The notes: generated by a model from the sequence alone, not told the origin. DNA of 64,000 nt from Branchipolynoe longqiensis (GCA_030323885.1 CM059199.1:3183923-3247922); one strand, 5' to 3'; positions 9,975 through 20,018 are shown, counted from the stretch's first letter. Translations and numbers: made by a program.

Positions 9975-10331
9975 GTATATGGATGTGTGGATGTGTGATG
10001 ATGGCCGATGGTTGGAAACAAGGTGTGTATAAATTAAGTGTGGATGTGCATGTATATGGATGTGTGGATGTGTGTTGATGGCCGACGGTTTCTAACAAGG
10101 TGTGTATAAATTAAGTGTGGATGTGCATGTATATGGATGTGTGGATGTGTGATGATGGCCGACGGTTTCTAACAAGGTGTGTATAAATTAAGTGTGGATG
10201 TGCATGTATATGGATGTGTGGATGTGTGTTGATGGCCGACGGTTTCTAACAAGGTGTGTATAAATTAAGTGTGGATGTGCATGTATATGGATGTGTGGAT
10301 GTGTGTTGATGGCAGATGGTTTCTAACAAGG
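9975..10331. repeat. 77-bp minisatellite, right block
   Basis: Continuation of the array at 8228-9300 after the LINE, about five units, again with both unit subtypes. Confidence 0.9.
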
Positions 10332-10699
10332 TATACATTGTGCTAGGGCCGGTCTCGAATCCAGGCTTCTTGCCATTCTGGGATACGTATATATATATGG
10401 ATATATGTATGGATATATGTATACATATGCGTTAATCTATGTCGACACATATTTGTGTATATATATATGTTTTATATTTACATGGGTATATGTGAATGAT
10501 GTATATATATATGGATATATGTAAACATATGCATTAATGTATGTATATGTGAACACATATTTGTGTATACATATATATGTTTACATGGATATATATGAAT
10601 GATTAAATGGTGAATTTCGTTATATGTATGTATATATATATATATTATTTATTAATAATTATATAAACAAATCACCATTAATATATATATATGTGGTGA
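10332..10699. repeat. AT-rich tract with a repeated ~115-bp unit
   Basis: The motif atatatggatatatgta ... catatgcattaatgtatgta ... acacatatttgtgtata occurs at about 10387 and 10500, and again at 11330-11500. Both this tract and the later one are followed by aatggtgaatttcgttatat. Confidence 0.65.
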
Positions 10700-10965
10700 A
10701 TGACCATGGGGTCATTCGGGGTCATTGCGGGGTGCACGGGGCAGCGAAGCCGTTGGGCCGCGCCCTCCTCTCCACAACCACAACCCGCTCCACCACTTGA
10801 CCCACATTCTCCCTCGCCCTGCCTGCCTCCTCCTCCCACAGCAGCCAATCACAGGACTCACACACATGAGCGCCTCGCCAGCATACACACCACTGGACAC
10901 TCCTCTCCCAACCACAGGACTGACCATCGCTAACTCTCTTTACCCATCCGCCCTCTCCGCACTTA
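10700..10965. promoter_or_regulatory. GC-rich unique patch with receptor half-sites and a CCAAT box
   Basis: Sharp composition change from flanking AT repeats. At 10701-10724 a TGACC is followed by two GGGTCA half-sites (10709-10714 and 10719-10724), a DR4 arrangement used by some nuclear receptors (family knowledge). GCAGCCAATCACAG (CCAAT at 10855-10859) fits NF-Y. No TATA box or convincing exon. Either a small CpG-type regulatory element or unique spacer. Confidence 0.3.
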
Positions 10966-11329
10966 ATCATAAACAATTATATATATATATAATCATTATA
11001 TCATACATTGTTATGAATCATAACCTAATTAATATCTCAATATCATTTAACAATTATAAACAATAATTATTATAATTACATATCATACTATATTGCAGTG
11101 TGTCACTCCCGCTAACCGCTACTGACCACTACATACACATGTTCATCGCCTGGTCTCACATGTCTCGCCTCATCCATCCCACTCTCATCACTCACGGCGA
11201 TCACACCATGACAATGCTCCCTACGGCTTCCGGCTCGCTCCTACCATCATGTAATGCCCCCGGGTGCCGCCCGAAATAAAAGTCATGTTATCCCAACTAC
11301 ATGCTTCCACATCCTGTGTACCGATGCTG
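10966..11329. other. AT-rich stretch then unassigned mixed sequence
   Basis: Up to about 11090 it is AT-rich. After tatattgcag (about 11097) it becomes mixed and includes aataaaa near 11275. An exon starting after the tag was considered but has no open frame or donor of note. Confidence 0.3.
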
Positions 11330-11339
11330 CAATGATATA

Positions 11340-11375
<36 letters not shown>

Positions 11376-11595
11376 TATATGTACACATATGCATTAATGT
11401 ATGTATATGCGGACACATATTGGTGTATATATATGTTCAGATGGATATAAGTGAATAATTAAATGGTGAATTTCGTTATATGTATGTATATATATAATAT
11501 GTACGTGTGCATGTATGTGGACGGACATTGCATGTATGTTTACTTACATGCATACATATTATAATTTATACCTACATGCATGCATACACATATGG
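11330..11595. repeat. AT-rich repeat matching 10387-10640
   Basis: Contains the same catatgcattaatgtatgta and ggtgaatttcgttatatgta blocks as the tract before the GC-rich patch, after a long TA run at 11336-11372. Confidence 0.6.
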
Positions 11596-11936
11596 TCTGA
11601 CGGCTGAATCCATAGAGTGTGGGCCTCGTGTGCAGGAGATCCGAAATTGGGTTCCCGGTGGAGTCAAACCAATGACATATCAAATTGATACTTGTTGGTC
11701 CCTAGCTTGGTGCTCGGCATTAATAGGATAGGGCACAGACTGGTTGGCTCAGTGTCAAGATAATGTGACTGGTTTGAATATCAGGTCATGTTGCTGGCAG
11801 GCTGGTCTCCCACTCCCAGTGGGGCAGCACTATACAATCACTATGAGTGCGTACTGTCTCAAATCGGTACCTGTCCTGATATGACCTTAGATGTTGCCAG
11901 GACATCAATCTCCAACAACCAATTAAGCGATTTGTT
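11596..11936 (+). mobile_element. SINE-A
   Basis: Plus-strand copy with a diverged tRNA-like head (ctgaatccatagagtgtggg, 11604 onward), the gagtcaaaccaatgac linker, body and 3' end gatatgaccttagatgttgc followed by caacaacc. Confidence 0.8.
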
Positions 11937-12092
11937 TTAAAATGACAGCACCCAGCTTTAGATCTGGGAAGTAGTTGACCTCCTGATGATTCATTACCCC
12001 GAGCAAAACGCCATTTTTTTCACGAATTGTCCTTCCCATCATGGTCCTTTGGAGGGCATTGCACTACGCCATAGTCAGGTGACTCAGACAGG
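11937..12092. other. Unassigned spacer
   Basis: Short mixed-composition spacer between two oppositely oriented SINEs. Nothing recognised. Confidence 0.3.
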
Positions 12093-12417
12093 TGGTTTAG
12101 TTGTTATTCTTTTACGTCCTAGCAACATCTAAGGTCATACCAACTTGTGACAGTGCACACTCATGGTGACTTTATAGTGTTGCCCCACTGGGAAATCAGG
12201 CCACCCTGCACCATGACCCAATATCCCACTCAGTCACATTATCCTGACACTGAGCTAACCAGTCCTTGCCCTATCCTATTAGTTGTAATGCCAAGGGCCA
12301 GGCGAGGAAGCAACAAGAATCGATTATAAAGTCATTGGTTTGACTCGACCAGGAACCAGTATCCCATTCTTCCGCACCCGAGGCCTGCTCTCTGCCGATT
12401 AGCCCACGGCGCCCGGT
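12093..12417 (-). mobile_element. SINE-A
   Basis: Minus-strand copy from cttttacgtcctagcaacat through ccccactgggaaatcaggcc to the tRNA-like head; the gactcgaccaggaacc and gcctgctctctgccgattag segments mark box-B and box-A regions. The segment after aaggtcat is shortened (gacgggtac missing). Confidence 0.85.
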
Positions 12418-13061
12418 CAACAGTCACGTGATTCAGCCACGTGGTACGTAATTAACCGTGTTTTACTCGGGACCACTTAGCCGTCGATAAAATGGTGTTT
12501 ATGTGTTAATAATTCCAGCCAACATTCCTCCTTTTTTTCTCCCAATCATGGGGTGTTATAGTTGTGTAATTACATGATCTTTGCTCTTGGCTCAAGATTT
12601 ACAACCCAGTAATTCCGACAGAAGCTATAAGTACAATATCGTCGAGTCTTATCGTAGTCTCATCGCAGTCTTCCCGGCTTCGTAGTGCACGATTATTCTC
12701 ACATAACTCGGCAAAGTGGGTGATATGTTATTTGGGGGACGCACTTTAATGCCTTTGGTTTCAAGCGATGTAATAATGTAATAATGTAACAATGTAAAAA
12801 TGTAACAATGACAAACAAACGATTCTGCACCGAATAAGAGTAGAACAAATAAATACATATATACCACACACACACTAGTTAATTAGTTGCATTTTGGCAG
12901 CCTCCTGGGAAAAGAATACCTTTGTCACTTTTCCAAACAATTCAAACCAAGTCCGAGGCACACGCAAACTAACACTTAGTGATTACTGCTGTTCTCAGGG
13001 AGGGGAAACTTACTTGACATATGCCAATATCCGGCGGATGCCTGCCCCACACCATTGTGAG
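12418..13061. other. Unassigned stretch with an AATGTAAT microsatellite
   Basis: Mostly unique. Two CACGTG E-boxes-like words occur near 12424 and 12440. A short AATGTAAT/AATGTAAC repeat lies at about 12770-12812. No supported gene. Confidence 0.4.
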
Positions 13062-13697
13062 TGGTTGGTTGGTTGTTGGAGTTGTGTGTCCTGGCAACAT
13101 CTAAGGTCATATCAGGACGGCCACAGACTTGTGACAGTGCACCCTCATGGCGACTTTATAGTGCTGCCCCACTGGAAAATCAGGCTTTTTTGGTGAAGAT
13201 TTATACTGCCTATCATGGATAAGCCTGAATAGGCTTGTTTTCACCATTAGAAAGTTTGTCGATAGAAAGCACGAGCCTACACTTTTATTGACCCAAGGGA
13301 TTTTTAACCTCCCACACCACATAGACATGGAATGAGAGCAACTGGCCTTTGATGTCACTGTAAGTTATACACAGCAGTGGAAATCCAAATTGGCAGAGAT
13401 GGGGGCACGGGGAATCGAACCACCGACCTTCAGATTAGGAGTCCGACCTAGAAAAAAGTCAAACACTCTAACCACTCCGCCACAGAGAACACCACTACCG
13501 GCACCATGACCCGATATCCTTCTCGATCACATTATCCTGGCACTGAGCTAACCAGTCCTTGCCCTATGCCATTAATGCAGGGTGCCAGGCTAGGAAGCGA
13601 CAAGTTGTGAGTCATTGGTTTGAGTCGACCCGGAATAGAACTCCCGACCTTCCGCACGGGAAGCCCGAGCTCTTCCAATTGGGCCACCGCGTCTGGT
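13062..13697 (-). mobile_element. SINE-A interrupted by SINE-C
   Basis: The 3' half lies at 13062-13184 (up to ccactggaaaatcagg) and the 5' half at 13494-13697 (resuming at ccggcaccatgacccg, through the head gaactcccgaccttccg to ccaccgcgtctgg). A SINE-C copy occupies the break. The two halves join without loss, so SINE-C inserted later. Confidence 0.85.
13185..13493 (-). mobile_element. SINE-C inside SINE-A
   Basis: Minus-strand SINE-C: 3' end gaagatttatactgcctatc, body aagggatttttaacctccca, and tRNA-like head with box-B region ggaatcgaaccaccgacctt and end ccacagagaacacc. The head has the long variable region expected of a Leu- or Ser-type tRNA ancestor. Confidence 0.9.
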
Positions 13698-13737
13698 GGC
13701 ATTGTGAGTGACACGTTCACGTTTGTAACACGTAGCA

Positions 13738-13811
13738 GCGGTAATTGGGGCACCAGGTGGTATATATAATATTATATAATACCAAATAATATATATATAA
13801 TATATATATTA
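13738..13811. repeat. AT-rich palindromic tract
   Basis: Begins ggtatatataatatta and ends tatatattatacc, so it can pair with itself; the interior is TA/AT repeat. Confidence 0.6.
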
Positions 13812-14012
13812 TACCAGATGAGATGGATAAAGAGTCAGCGTCCGTCTCCTGTTTTGGTAGGTCGTGTGATTCAAGCCCTTGACCTTGATTGATTCAAACC
13901 AATGACTTTAAAATGGATACCTGGCGTTAGCAAGCCAGGTGCTCAGCATTACTATGATAGGGCAAGGAGCAGTGAAATGAGCGAAACCAATTTTCCGCGA
14001 TTGAAATTTCCC
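13812..14012 (+). mobile_element. SINE-B
   Basis: Plus-strand copy with diverged head (agcgtccgtctcctgttttg, 13837 onward), attcaaaccaatgacttta, and SINE-B end ggcaaggagcagtgaaatga, gattgaaatttcccctgctt. Confidence 0.75.
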
Positions 14013-14033
14013 CTGCTTCATCATCTAATCTGG

Positions 14034-14216
14034 GATGAAAGTGGTCTCCAGCAAAAATCCCAGAAACCAAGCCAAGTTTATTACCCCAAAGGAAAATTTC
14101 CACGAAAATGCTGATTTCCCTCCATGAGATTAGCACTGTCACTGTGTCAGGGAATCGTGGAAAAATACCGGAAGTCAGGTTTCAACTATCCTTCTTGCGC
14201 TTATGTTATCACCCAT
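14034..14216 (+). repeat. Dispersed repeat R5
   Basis: Starts gggatgaaagtggtctcc and ends gtcaggtttcaactatcctt ... tatcacccatac, matching 58300-58500 and, inverted, part of 6240-6525. Class unknown. Confidence 0.6.
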
Positions 14217-14458
14217 ACATAACTATTTTTTGTTAGGGTTTTATGTTCTATAAACATCTCACGTCATATAAGAACAGTATTCGAACTAACCACCTGTTGT
14301 AACATATATCATGATAGCCTTGCATTTGACTTAATATTAATAAATAATTAAAAGAGAAAACAAATATATATATACATAAATATATAAATATATATACAGA
14401 TGAACCTCGATCCAACGGACACCGATGCAACGGATTCCAGATCCAACGGACACAGTCT

Positions 14459-14584
14459 CAGCGAGGCAAGCAGTTGAAACTTGACACATTTTTTAAACGC
14501 AAGGATCCTGAACCCCAGCATTCTGAACCCCAGCCTCCTGAACCCCAGTCTTCTGAACCCCAGGCTTCCACCAGCAATTCTTCA
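14459..14584 (+). pseudogene. Transposase C-terminus with PIP-box motif
   Basis: In-frame codons read QRGKQLKLDTFFKRKDPEP, then HSEPQPPEPQSSEPQ and ASTSNSS. QLKLDTFF (14471-14494) fits the PCNA-interacting peptide Q-x-x-L-x-x-F-F, flanked by basic residues. A PCNA-binding motif at the C-terminus is known for the Drosophila pogo transposase (family knowledge). The proline/glutamate/glutamine repeat is SEPQ-PPEPQ-like. The DDE catalytic core and helix-turn-helix are missing, so this is a relic. Confidence 0.7.
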
Positions 14585-14586
14585 GT

Positions 14587-14797
14587 TGATTGATTGATTG
14601 ATTGGTTGTTGCTTTGCGCCGTGTCGGCAGCATAGGCCATATTCACAGCGAGAAATGTTTGTTTTTTGTTCAAACCATCGCCTTTACATGTAAAAGCAGA
14701 CAATCAATTATGTACCAATAGACACTCATTAAATTCGAGAGCTCACAATCATATATTTGTGGCCAAGGGAAACAAATTCCCATAGAAAAAGAAAATA
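14587..14797 (-). mobile_element. LINE 3' fragment inserted in P3
   Basis: TTGA-repeat tail at 14587-14605, then ggttgttgctttgcgccgtg and the same 3' untranslated sequence as 9323-9485. A 7-bp target duplication, cttcagt, flanks it at 14580-14586 and 14798-14804. It is a severely 5'-truncated copy. Confidence 0.9.
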
Positions 14798-14966
14798 CTT
14801 CAGTAGCCCTCACCAGTGCTTCAGATTTCCTTGGCTTTTCGTACCCCCCCGGGAAAATGTTGTCGGTGCAACGGACAAACAGCTTTAATGGACAACTGCT
14901 TCCCCCTATTAGTCCGGTGGATCGAGGTTCATCTGTATATATATGCCTGGTATGCCTTATAGTTAT

Positions 14967-15163
14967 AGAGTAAAACCTCTCGAAATCGGGCGACCAGGGG
15001 ACCAACTTTAAATGCTTTCATTTAGTGATGTGGTCGGTTTAGGGAGGTTTAAAAAAAAATCATTACAATGGTGTTGTGCGGACAGTCATTTGGGACTCAA
15101 ATAAGGCGATCGATATAGGGGAGTGGTCGATCTGTGGAGGTGGTCGGTTAGAGAGGTTTTACT
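14967..15163 (-). mobile_element. P1 MITE, copy b
   Basis: Ends taaaacctctcgaaatcg and ggttagagaggttttac are inverted repeats. Internal gggactcaaataaggcgatc and ggggagtggtcgatc match the other P1 copies in reverse. Confidence 0.85.
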
Positions 15164-15310
15164 TATATATATCTATATATATATTATATATATATATAAT
15201 ATATATATATAATATTTATATATTTTAAAAAAATCTCTGTGTAATGGTTAGCATATATATATATATATGTGTGTGATATACGGCATGCCGGCCATTGTAT
15301 ATATATTCTT
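15164..15310. repeat. TA-rich microsatellite region
   Basis: TATATA runs at 15162-15220 and 15254-15270 with a short mixed spacer. Confidence 0.7.
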
Positions 15311-15882
15311 TAATTGACTCTGACATTAGCCAACAGGGACCACCTGTTGCACCTGCTGTTTTTAAGTGCGGATATATCATGGATTGTTGTGAACATCTGG
15401 TCATGCAACACACATCCTCTGAACTCATCTTCATTCCCATGGCTCTCCCACGTTTCCCACCCACCCACCCATTATTTCTCTCCCTTCCAGTCCCATGCAA
15501 ATGACATGCTAATCACTGGCCCACGTCACCGTTATATATATATTATATATAATCTATTATATACATATAAACGCTTGGAGAATTATTTATTGTTTATTAT
15601 TTCCGATTCTACTCAACTTAATATTGTCCAATCGCCGTCGTCCGCTGGCCCTGCTGCGCTCCTGGCGGATTCGATGCTGCTCGAATGGGTTTGAATCGTC
15701 ACTTGCCTCCAGTTTTTTGCTTTTGTATTAGGTAGGGCATTTATCGCTCAGCCCGGAGTCGAATAAACGAACCAACCCAACCTGCTGTCTCTTGTCCATT
15801 CGTAGGGGAGGCTTATTTAATACTAATAATAGGCTAGTAAATGTAGGTATGCCTGTGTTCCTGTTCAGTTGGAACATTTCAT
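15311..15882. other. Unassigned stretch with an octamer motif
   Basis: Mostly unique. ATGCAAAT at 15495-15502 is a perfect POU octamer, a weak single-site observation. TA-rich at 15530-15560. No convincing frame; no repeat partner seen. Confidence 0.35.
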
Positions 15883-16715
15883 TGATTGATTGATTGAGTG
15901 ATTGGTGGTTGCTTACTGTCATTTCAGGAGCAAAGGATATAATCATTGCGAGAAGTGTTCAATGTGTATGCTGTCGCAATGCTATTCAATCATTGCTTTC
16001 ACATAGGATGCAAAATCGTATAATCGAACTTGTGTCAAAAGACATCAAGGTAGCTAGAAGTTCACAATCGTGAAAATTGCAGCCAAGGAAAATTATATCC
16101 TGGGCAAAATTCCCTGCTTTCATTCATTGTAAATTGCTAGCCATTTTTCTTTAATAAGTGATATGAGGCGGTGCAGTCATGCTGTCCTTAAGAAGGCTAA
16201 AATTTTAGGTATCTCATTCGTAAACAGTTCACATGTGCTGTTCGCATTGTAAAATTGTTGGTGTAAGGCCGTAAAAGGAACACAGTTTAATCAAAAGTGT
16301 TCAAGTGTCAGCGGGAACTGACGCTCAATACATTCAGAGGGAGGTTCTCTTTTGGGCAGAAATGAGTGTGTAAGCCATAAGTGGACAATGCGACAGCCTG
16401 GTCCTGGCGACTACCCGCCTCGAGTATCTGGTGGCTTACCCACAGCTGGGCCGATTTGTTCCATTTTGTTCTTTGGATTTTCATCTAACTCATGTTGCCA
16501 TCTGGATTTAATATTAGCTAAAATGAGCGGTCTGAGATCAGAGTCTGGGGTTCACACATGGTGCAAGGTCACAGTTTCGAGCCTTTTTTGCAGTCCGATC
16601 AGCGTGCTCATTTCCTAGGATGCTGGCTGGCATGGCCAGGCGCTTGTCTTCGATGGACCTCATATGCAGCTTTTGCCAGTGACTTCATTTTCATTTGGAA
16701 CAGTTTTGCCATAGT
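15883..16715 (-). mobile_element. Older, longer copy of the RNase-H-bearing LINE
   Basis: TTGA repeats at 15883-15900 mark the 3' tail. The 3' region and C-terminal coding part align along their length with 9301-9853 but are much more diverged, with stops and shifts. It extends about 300 bases further upstream into the RNase H domain. Confidence 0.8.
16130..16640 (-). pseudogene. Decayed RNase H and C-terminal region of LINE ORF2
   Basis: On the minus strand LGNEHADRTAKKARN (about 16625-16580) is the RNase H motif GNExAD. After a frameshift the frame continues PLILANIKSRWQHELDENP, then KNKMEQIGPAVGKPPDTRGG, and, past a stop, a decayed version of the LTH-LPKREPPSEC-LTLEH block. The order RNase H, then GKPP and CCHC-like block, confirms the domain order inferred from the copy at 9525-9853. 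Confidence 0.7.
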
Positions 16716-16726
16716 AGTGTGGTAGT

Positions 16727-17022
16727 CTGCACTGACCTCTCAGGCAAGGAACCGCATAGACAGGTATGCGTGGGTAGTGTGGTGACATCAGGGAGCATAG
16801 GTGGTGTAATGGTTAGCACACTGGCACGGAATGCAAAGAGGTGTCTGCTCTAGGCACAATATTTCCCATTTTCATCACCCCCCTGACACTGGTTGCCATG
16901 ACCATGATCCTGTACAAGCTACATGCTGTGTGGTTATTGAACCTACCCTGTGTATGTATATGTTAGTGCATTGCCTGTATGTATCTATTTGTAAGCATTA
17001 AAAGACTTAACATTCCTGGGGG
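16727..17022 (+). mobile_element. SINE-D unit 1
   Basis: Begins gtctgcactgacctctcagg, then about 75 bases on the tRNA-like module (ggtggtgtaatggttagcac, 16800), the cccattttcatca stretch and end gtaagcattaaaagactt. The box B is degraded here (gtgtctgctctagg). The next unit begins at once, so units are head to tail. Confidence 0.75.
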
Positions 17023-17210
17023 ACGAGTGTAGTGGTTTGCACTGAGCTCTCATGCAAGGACCCACATATACACGTAGGCGTGGGTAGTGTGGTGACATCA
17101 GGGAGGTGGTGTAATGGTTAGCACACTGGCCCAGAATGCAAAGAGATGTGGGTTCGAGTCCTGCTCCAGACACAATATTTCCCATTTTCACCCCCCCCCA
17201 TGACAATAAT
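17023..17210 (+). mobile_element. SINE-D unit 2 (3'-shortened)
   Basis: Repeats the unit start (gtgtagtggtttgcactgag), the tRNA-like module at 17105-17170 with intact box A (tggtgtaatggttagcac) and box B (ggttcgagtcc), and stops in tttcacccccccc. Confidence 0.75.
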
Positions 17211-17409
17211 ATTACGGTTATCTGAAGTTGCATCATCTGATTCTTTTTAATTTCTGCTATGCATTTTTACGATACATGTATTAGGTTACTCTGTGTAAAA
17301 TAGTTTATGTTATTTGAATTAATTTTTATATTATTCCTTAAAATTGGAGATATCTGAAGGGAAACAAAACAATTAATGCTGGTCTCCACATGGAAATACT
17401 GGACATGGG
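17211..17409. other. Unassigned spacer
   Basis: AT-leaning unique sequence. Nothing recognised. Confidence 0.3.
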
Positions 17410-17770
17410 TGTTTTTTGTTTGTCTGTTGTTGTTTTACGTCCTAGCAACATCTAAGGCCATATCAGGATGGATACCGACTTGTGACAGTGCACTCATGGC
17501 GACTCTATAGTGTTGCCCCACTGGGACACCAGGCCACCAGCACCATGACCTGATATCACACTCAGTCACATTATCCTGACACGGAGCCAACCAGTCCTTC
17601 CCCATATCCTAATAATGCCGAGCGCCAAGCTAGGAAGTGACAAGTATCAATTTTAAAGTCAATGGTTTGATTCAACCAGGATTTGAACCGACAAACCCAT
17701 GGGTTCGGATCTCCCCATCTCCCAAAACAGGAGACGGACGCTCTAGTCATTCGGCCACCGCATCTGGTGG
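17410..17770 (-). mobile_element. SINE-A, full length
   Basis: Minus-strand copy: 3' end tttgtctgttgttgttttac then gtcctagcaacatctaaggc, complete body, head with gattcaaccaggatttgaac and gacgctctagtcattcggcc, ending ccaccgcatctggtgg. Head resembles that of SINE-B copies (CTCCTGTTTTGGGAGAT in reverse). Confidence 0.85.
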
Positions 17771-18572
17771 ACATGGGTTTTCTCTTACCCCATGTTTGCA
17801 CATCCCCATATCATAGTAACACAAAACGGCAATAAGTCTAGGTGCACCTATGAACTATGGAAGTTGGAATGGTAGAAATCGATATAATTATACATATGCA
17901 GTACTAGGTTAGAAATGGTTTTGTTTTCATCGAATCATGCAGTTTTCTATGTTGTCAGGTATGTATATATGTACGTGTATGTATATGTGTGTATATATAT
18001 ATATATAATTAGATTTAATAATATATATATATATATAAACCAGGGCGTAGTTCAACTAATTCAACCGAATATCTTCTATACCTGTTTCAATGTTGACTGA
18101 AAATAGTTAGTGATACTCACCTATGTCGTTAAGGAGACCGGAACAAAGTAGGACGCTCTGAGCGAATCTAGGTCACCCTCGTGTTATAGAACGTATAAAA
18201 CGTTATACATCTATAGGCAGCGGAAAATACACTTTGTTTCTTATTCTAATATTGATTATTGCTAATTGATCATTCTTGAATGTTCATGTTCTATATACTG
18301 CTGCTCCTTGTGCTGCAGAGCTGTGCTGCTTCATGTGCTGCGGCCCTGTGCTGGCCTATATAAGCAGCTGCTGGGCGTTTGACTCGTCCCACTCTTCATA
18401 ATTTTCCTTTTACGGTACGGGGTTCCCGAGCCATTGGTCGATATGCTGATATATAAAGTTGCCAATCCATTACTATCTTGTTTCTTCCTTTGTCATTTGT
18501 AGCCGGAACCTATACATATATAGCCACATGTATCTACATTTATCTATATCCACATACATACATGTATATACA
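17771..18572. other. Unassigned region with one TATA-type motif
   Basis: Includes AT runs (17955-18040), a TGTGCTGC-repeated stretch (18298-18352) and unique DNA. No coding frame stands out. A minus-strand donor-like gtgagtat near 18110-18120 lacks an open exon. Confidence 0.35.
18357..18364 (+). promoter_or_regulatory. TATA-box candidate
   Basis: TATATAAG in a moderately GC-rich setting (tggcc before, cagctgctggg after) rather than in a TA microsatellite. The sequence 25-35 bases downstream (gactcgtcccactctt) could hold an initiator. No transcript evidence. Confidence 0.2.
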
Positions 18573-18792
18573 TAGCGATATTCCAATAGACGAGCACTGC
18601 ATGAGTGCAGACATATATGGATGGGCGTCTATTCAAAGTTAAAGCATTTCATGGATTAGTTTTTTGTTGTGCCTGTGAAATAAAGCGGGATTGTCTTATT
18701 TTATGTGCATTCAGTCTGAATATCATTGTAAAGTTGTGCGTGAAATCATGAAATGGGGGGTGTGCTTCTATTGGATAGTGTGCTTCTATTGG
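18573..18792. mobile_element. Possible MITE with CCAATAGA ends
   Basis: Left end ttccaatagacgagcac and right end gtgtgcttctattgggac are imperfect inverted repeats about 220 bases apart. The right side also has a tandem gtgtgcttctattgg pair. Class not recognised. Confidence 0.4.
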
Positions 18793-18800
18793 GACATATA

Positions 18801-19130
18801 CGGTATAGGTAATACCGATTAGCTTTATAAACTATTAAAAAATATTAATTTATTGAATATGTACATGCATATACATATATATATATTTTTATACAAATTT
18901 ATACATAAATATATACAGATATACGTCGATAAAAAAGTAGTTTAATGCATAAATATATATGCATATATATATATAGTTGTGTATTCATATATATATCTAT
19001 CTTTATGTTTATGTAACATTTAAATATATAAATATTTATAGATATATGTCGCAGTATATTCATTCTTAGTTATATAATCATTATTGCTATCATCATTGCG
19101 CAATAGTAACGTACGATATGTACATTTTAT
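18801..19130. repeat. AT-rich microsatellite region
   Basis: ATATATA, ATACATAT and AAATATAT runs throughout, no gene. Confidence 0.6.
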
Positions 19131-19375
19131 GGTATGTGCATTGCATGGTATGTGCATTGCATGGTATGTGCATTGCATGGTATGCTCATTGATTGCATGG
19201 TATGTACAGTGCATGGTATGTGCATTGTATGGTATTGCATTGCATGGAATGTGTATTGCATGGTATGTGCATTGCATGGTATGTGCATTGCATGGTATGT
19301 GCATTTATTGGTATGTGCATTGCATGGTATGTGCATTGCATAGTATGTGCATTTCATGGTATGTGCATTGCATGG
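19131..19375. repeat. 16-bp tandem repeat, about 15 units
   Basis: Unit gtgcattgcatggtat, with minor variants and a few short units. Several overlapping CTYHAMHIP-type frames on both strands are products of the repeat. Confidence 0.9.
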
Positions 19376-19583
19376 CTTCCAGCATCTGACAATTATAGTT
19401 GATTTTATTGCACCTAGACTAATTTGAAACATGAAGGCATGATCACTCCAGATTAATGTCACACTTCAAGGGACCTTACCGGAAGTGGATGTTAGAACTG
19501 ACATCCATGTGACATTAATGTGCGCAGGCGTAATGAGCAGACAGACATATGCAGGTGAATACTGATGAAAATATCACGCATAT

Positions 19584-20015
19584 ACAGTCAAACCCCTCTA
19601 ACCGACCACCTCCACATATCGACCACTCCCTTATAATTATATCGATCGCTTTACTTGGGTCCCAAATGATCGCCGATCCAATACCATTGTAACGATTAAA
19701 AAAACCTCCCTAAACCGAACCCATTCCTAAATGGACCATGTTTTTTTTTTGTACATTAGTTGTTTAAGCAGGGGAAATTTCAGTCGCAGATGACTGGTCT
19801 TCCTCATTCCACTGCTCCTTGCCCTATCCTAATAATGCCGAGCGCCTGGCTAGGAAGCGGCAAGTATCAATTGTTAAATCATCGGTTTGACTCGACCAGG
19901 GTTCGACCCCATGATATACCAATACGGGAGACGGATGCTGTAACTCGTTCGGCCATCCAGTCTGGTTATTTAAAGTCGGTCCCATGGTCGGTCGATTCAG
20001 AGAGATTTAACTGTA
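19584..20015 (+). mobile_element. P1 MITE, copy c, split by SINE-B
   Basis: Left arm from cagtcaaacccctctaacc to cctaaatggaccatg; right arm aaagtcggtcccatggtcgg to gagagatttaactg, ending at 20013 with TA next. The SINE-B insertion lies between them at the position where unbroken P1 copies read ggaccgcttaaagtcgg. Confidence 0.85.
19744..19968 (-). mobile_element. SINE-B inside P1
   Basis: 3' end gtacattagttgtttaagca, body gaaatttcagtcgcagatga and ccctatcctaataatgccga, head ggagacggatgctgtaactc and ggccatccagtctgg. Confidence 0.85.
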
Positions 20016-20018
20016 TTA

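Larger units (their letters stand above)
14397..14935 (+). mobile_element. P3 Tigger/pogo-type DNA transposon remnant
   Basis: Terminal inverted repeats of about 20 bp (CAGATGAACCTCGATCCA at the left, its complement ending at 14935) lie between TA dinucleotides (14395-14396, 14936-14937), the usual pogo/Tigger target duplication. Most of the transposase is deleted; the C-terminal codons survive next to the left end. A LINE 3' fragment later inserted at 14587-14797. Confidence 0.85.

Noticed and set aside
13185..13493. tRNA gene (Leu/Ser-like) and other tRNA-like heads
   Set aside because: Each tRNA-like segment is followed by a constant SINE body in many copies. None is a free-standing tRNA with a terminator.
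18110..18180. U1-like 5' end (atactcacctatg) or a minus-strand splice donor
   Set aside because: The match to U1 ends after about a dozen bases, no stem-loops follow, and no open exon precedes the donor.
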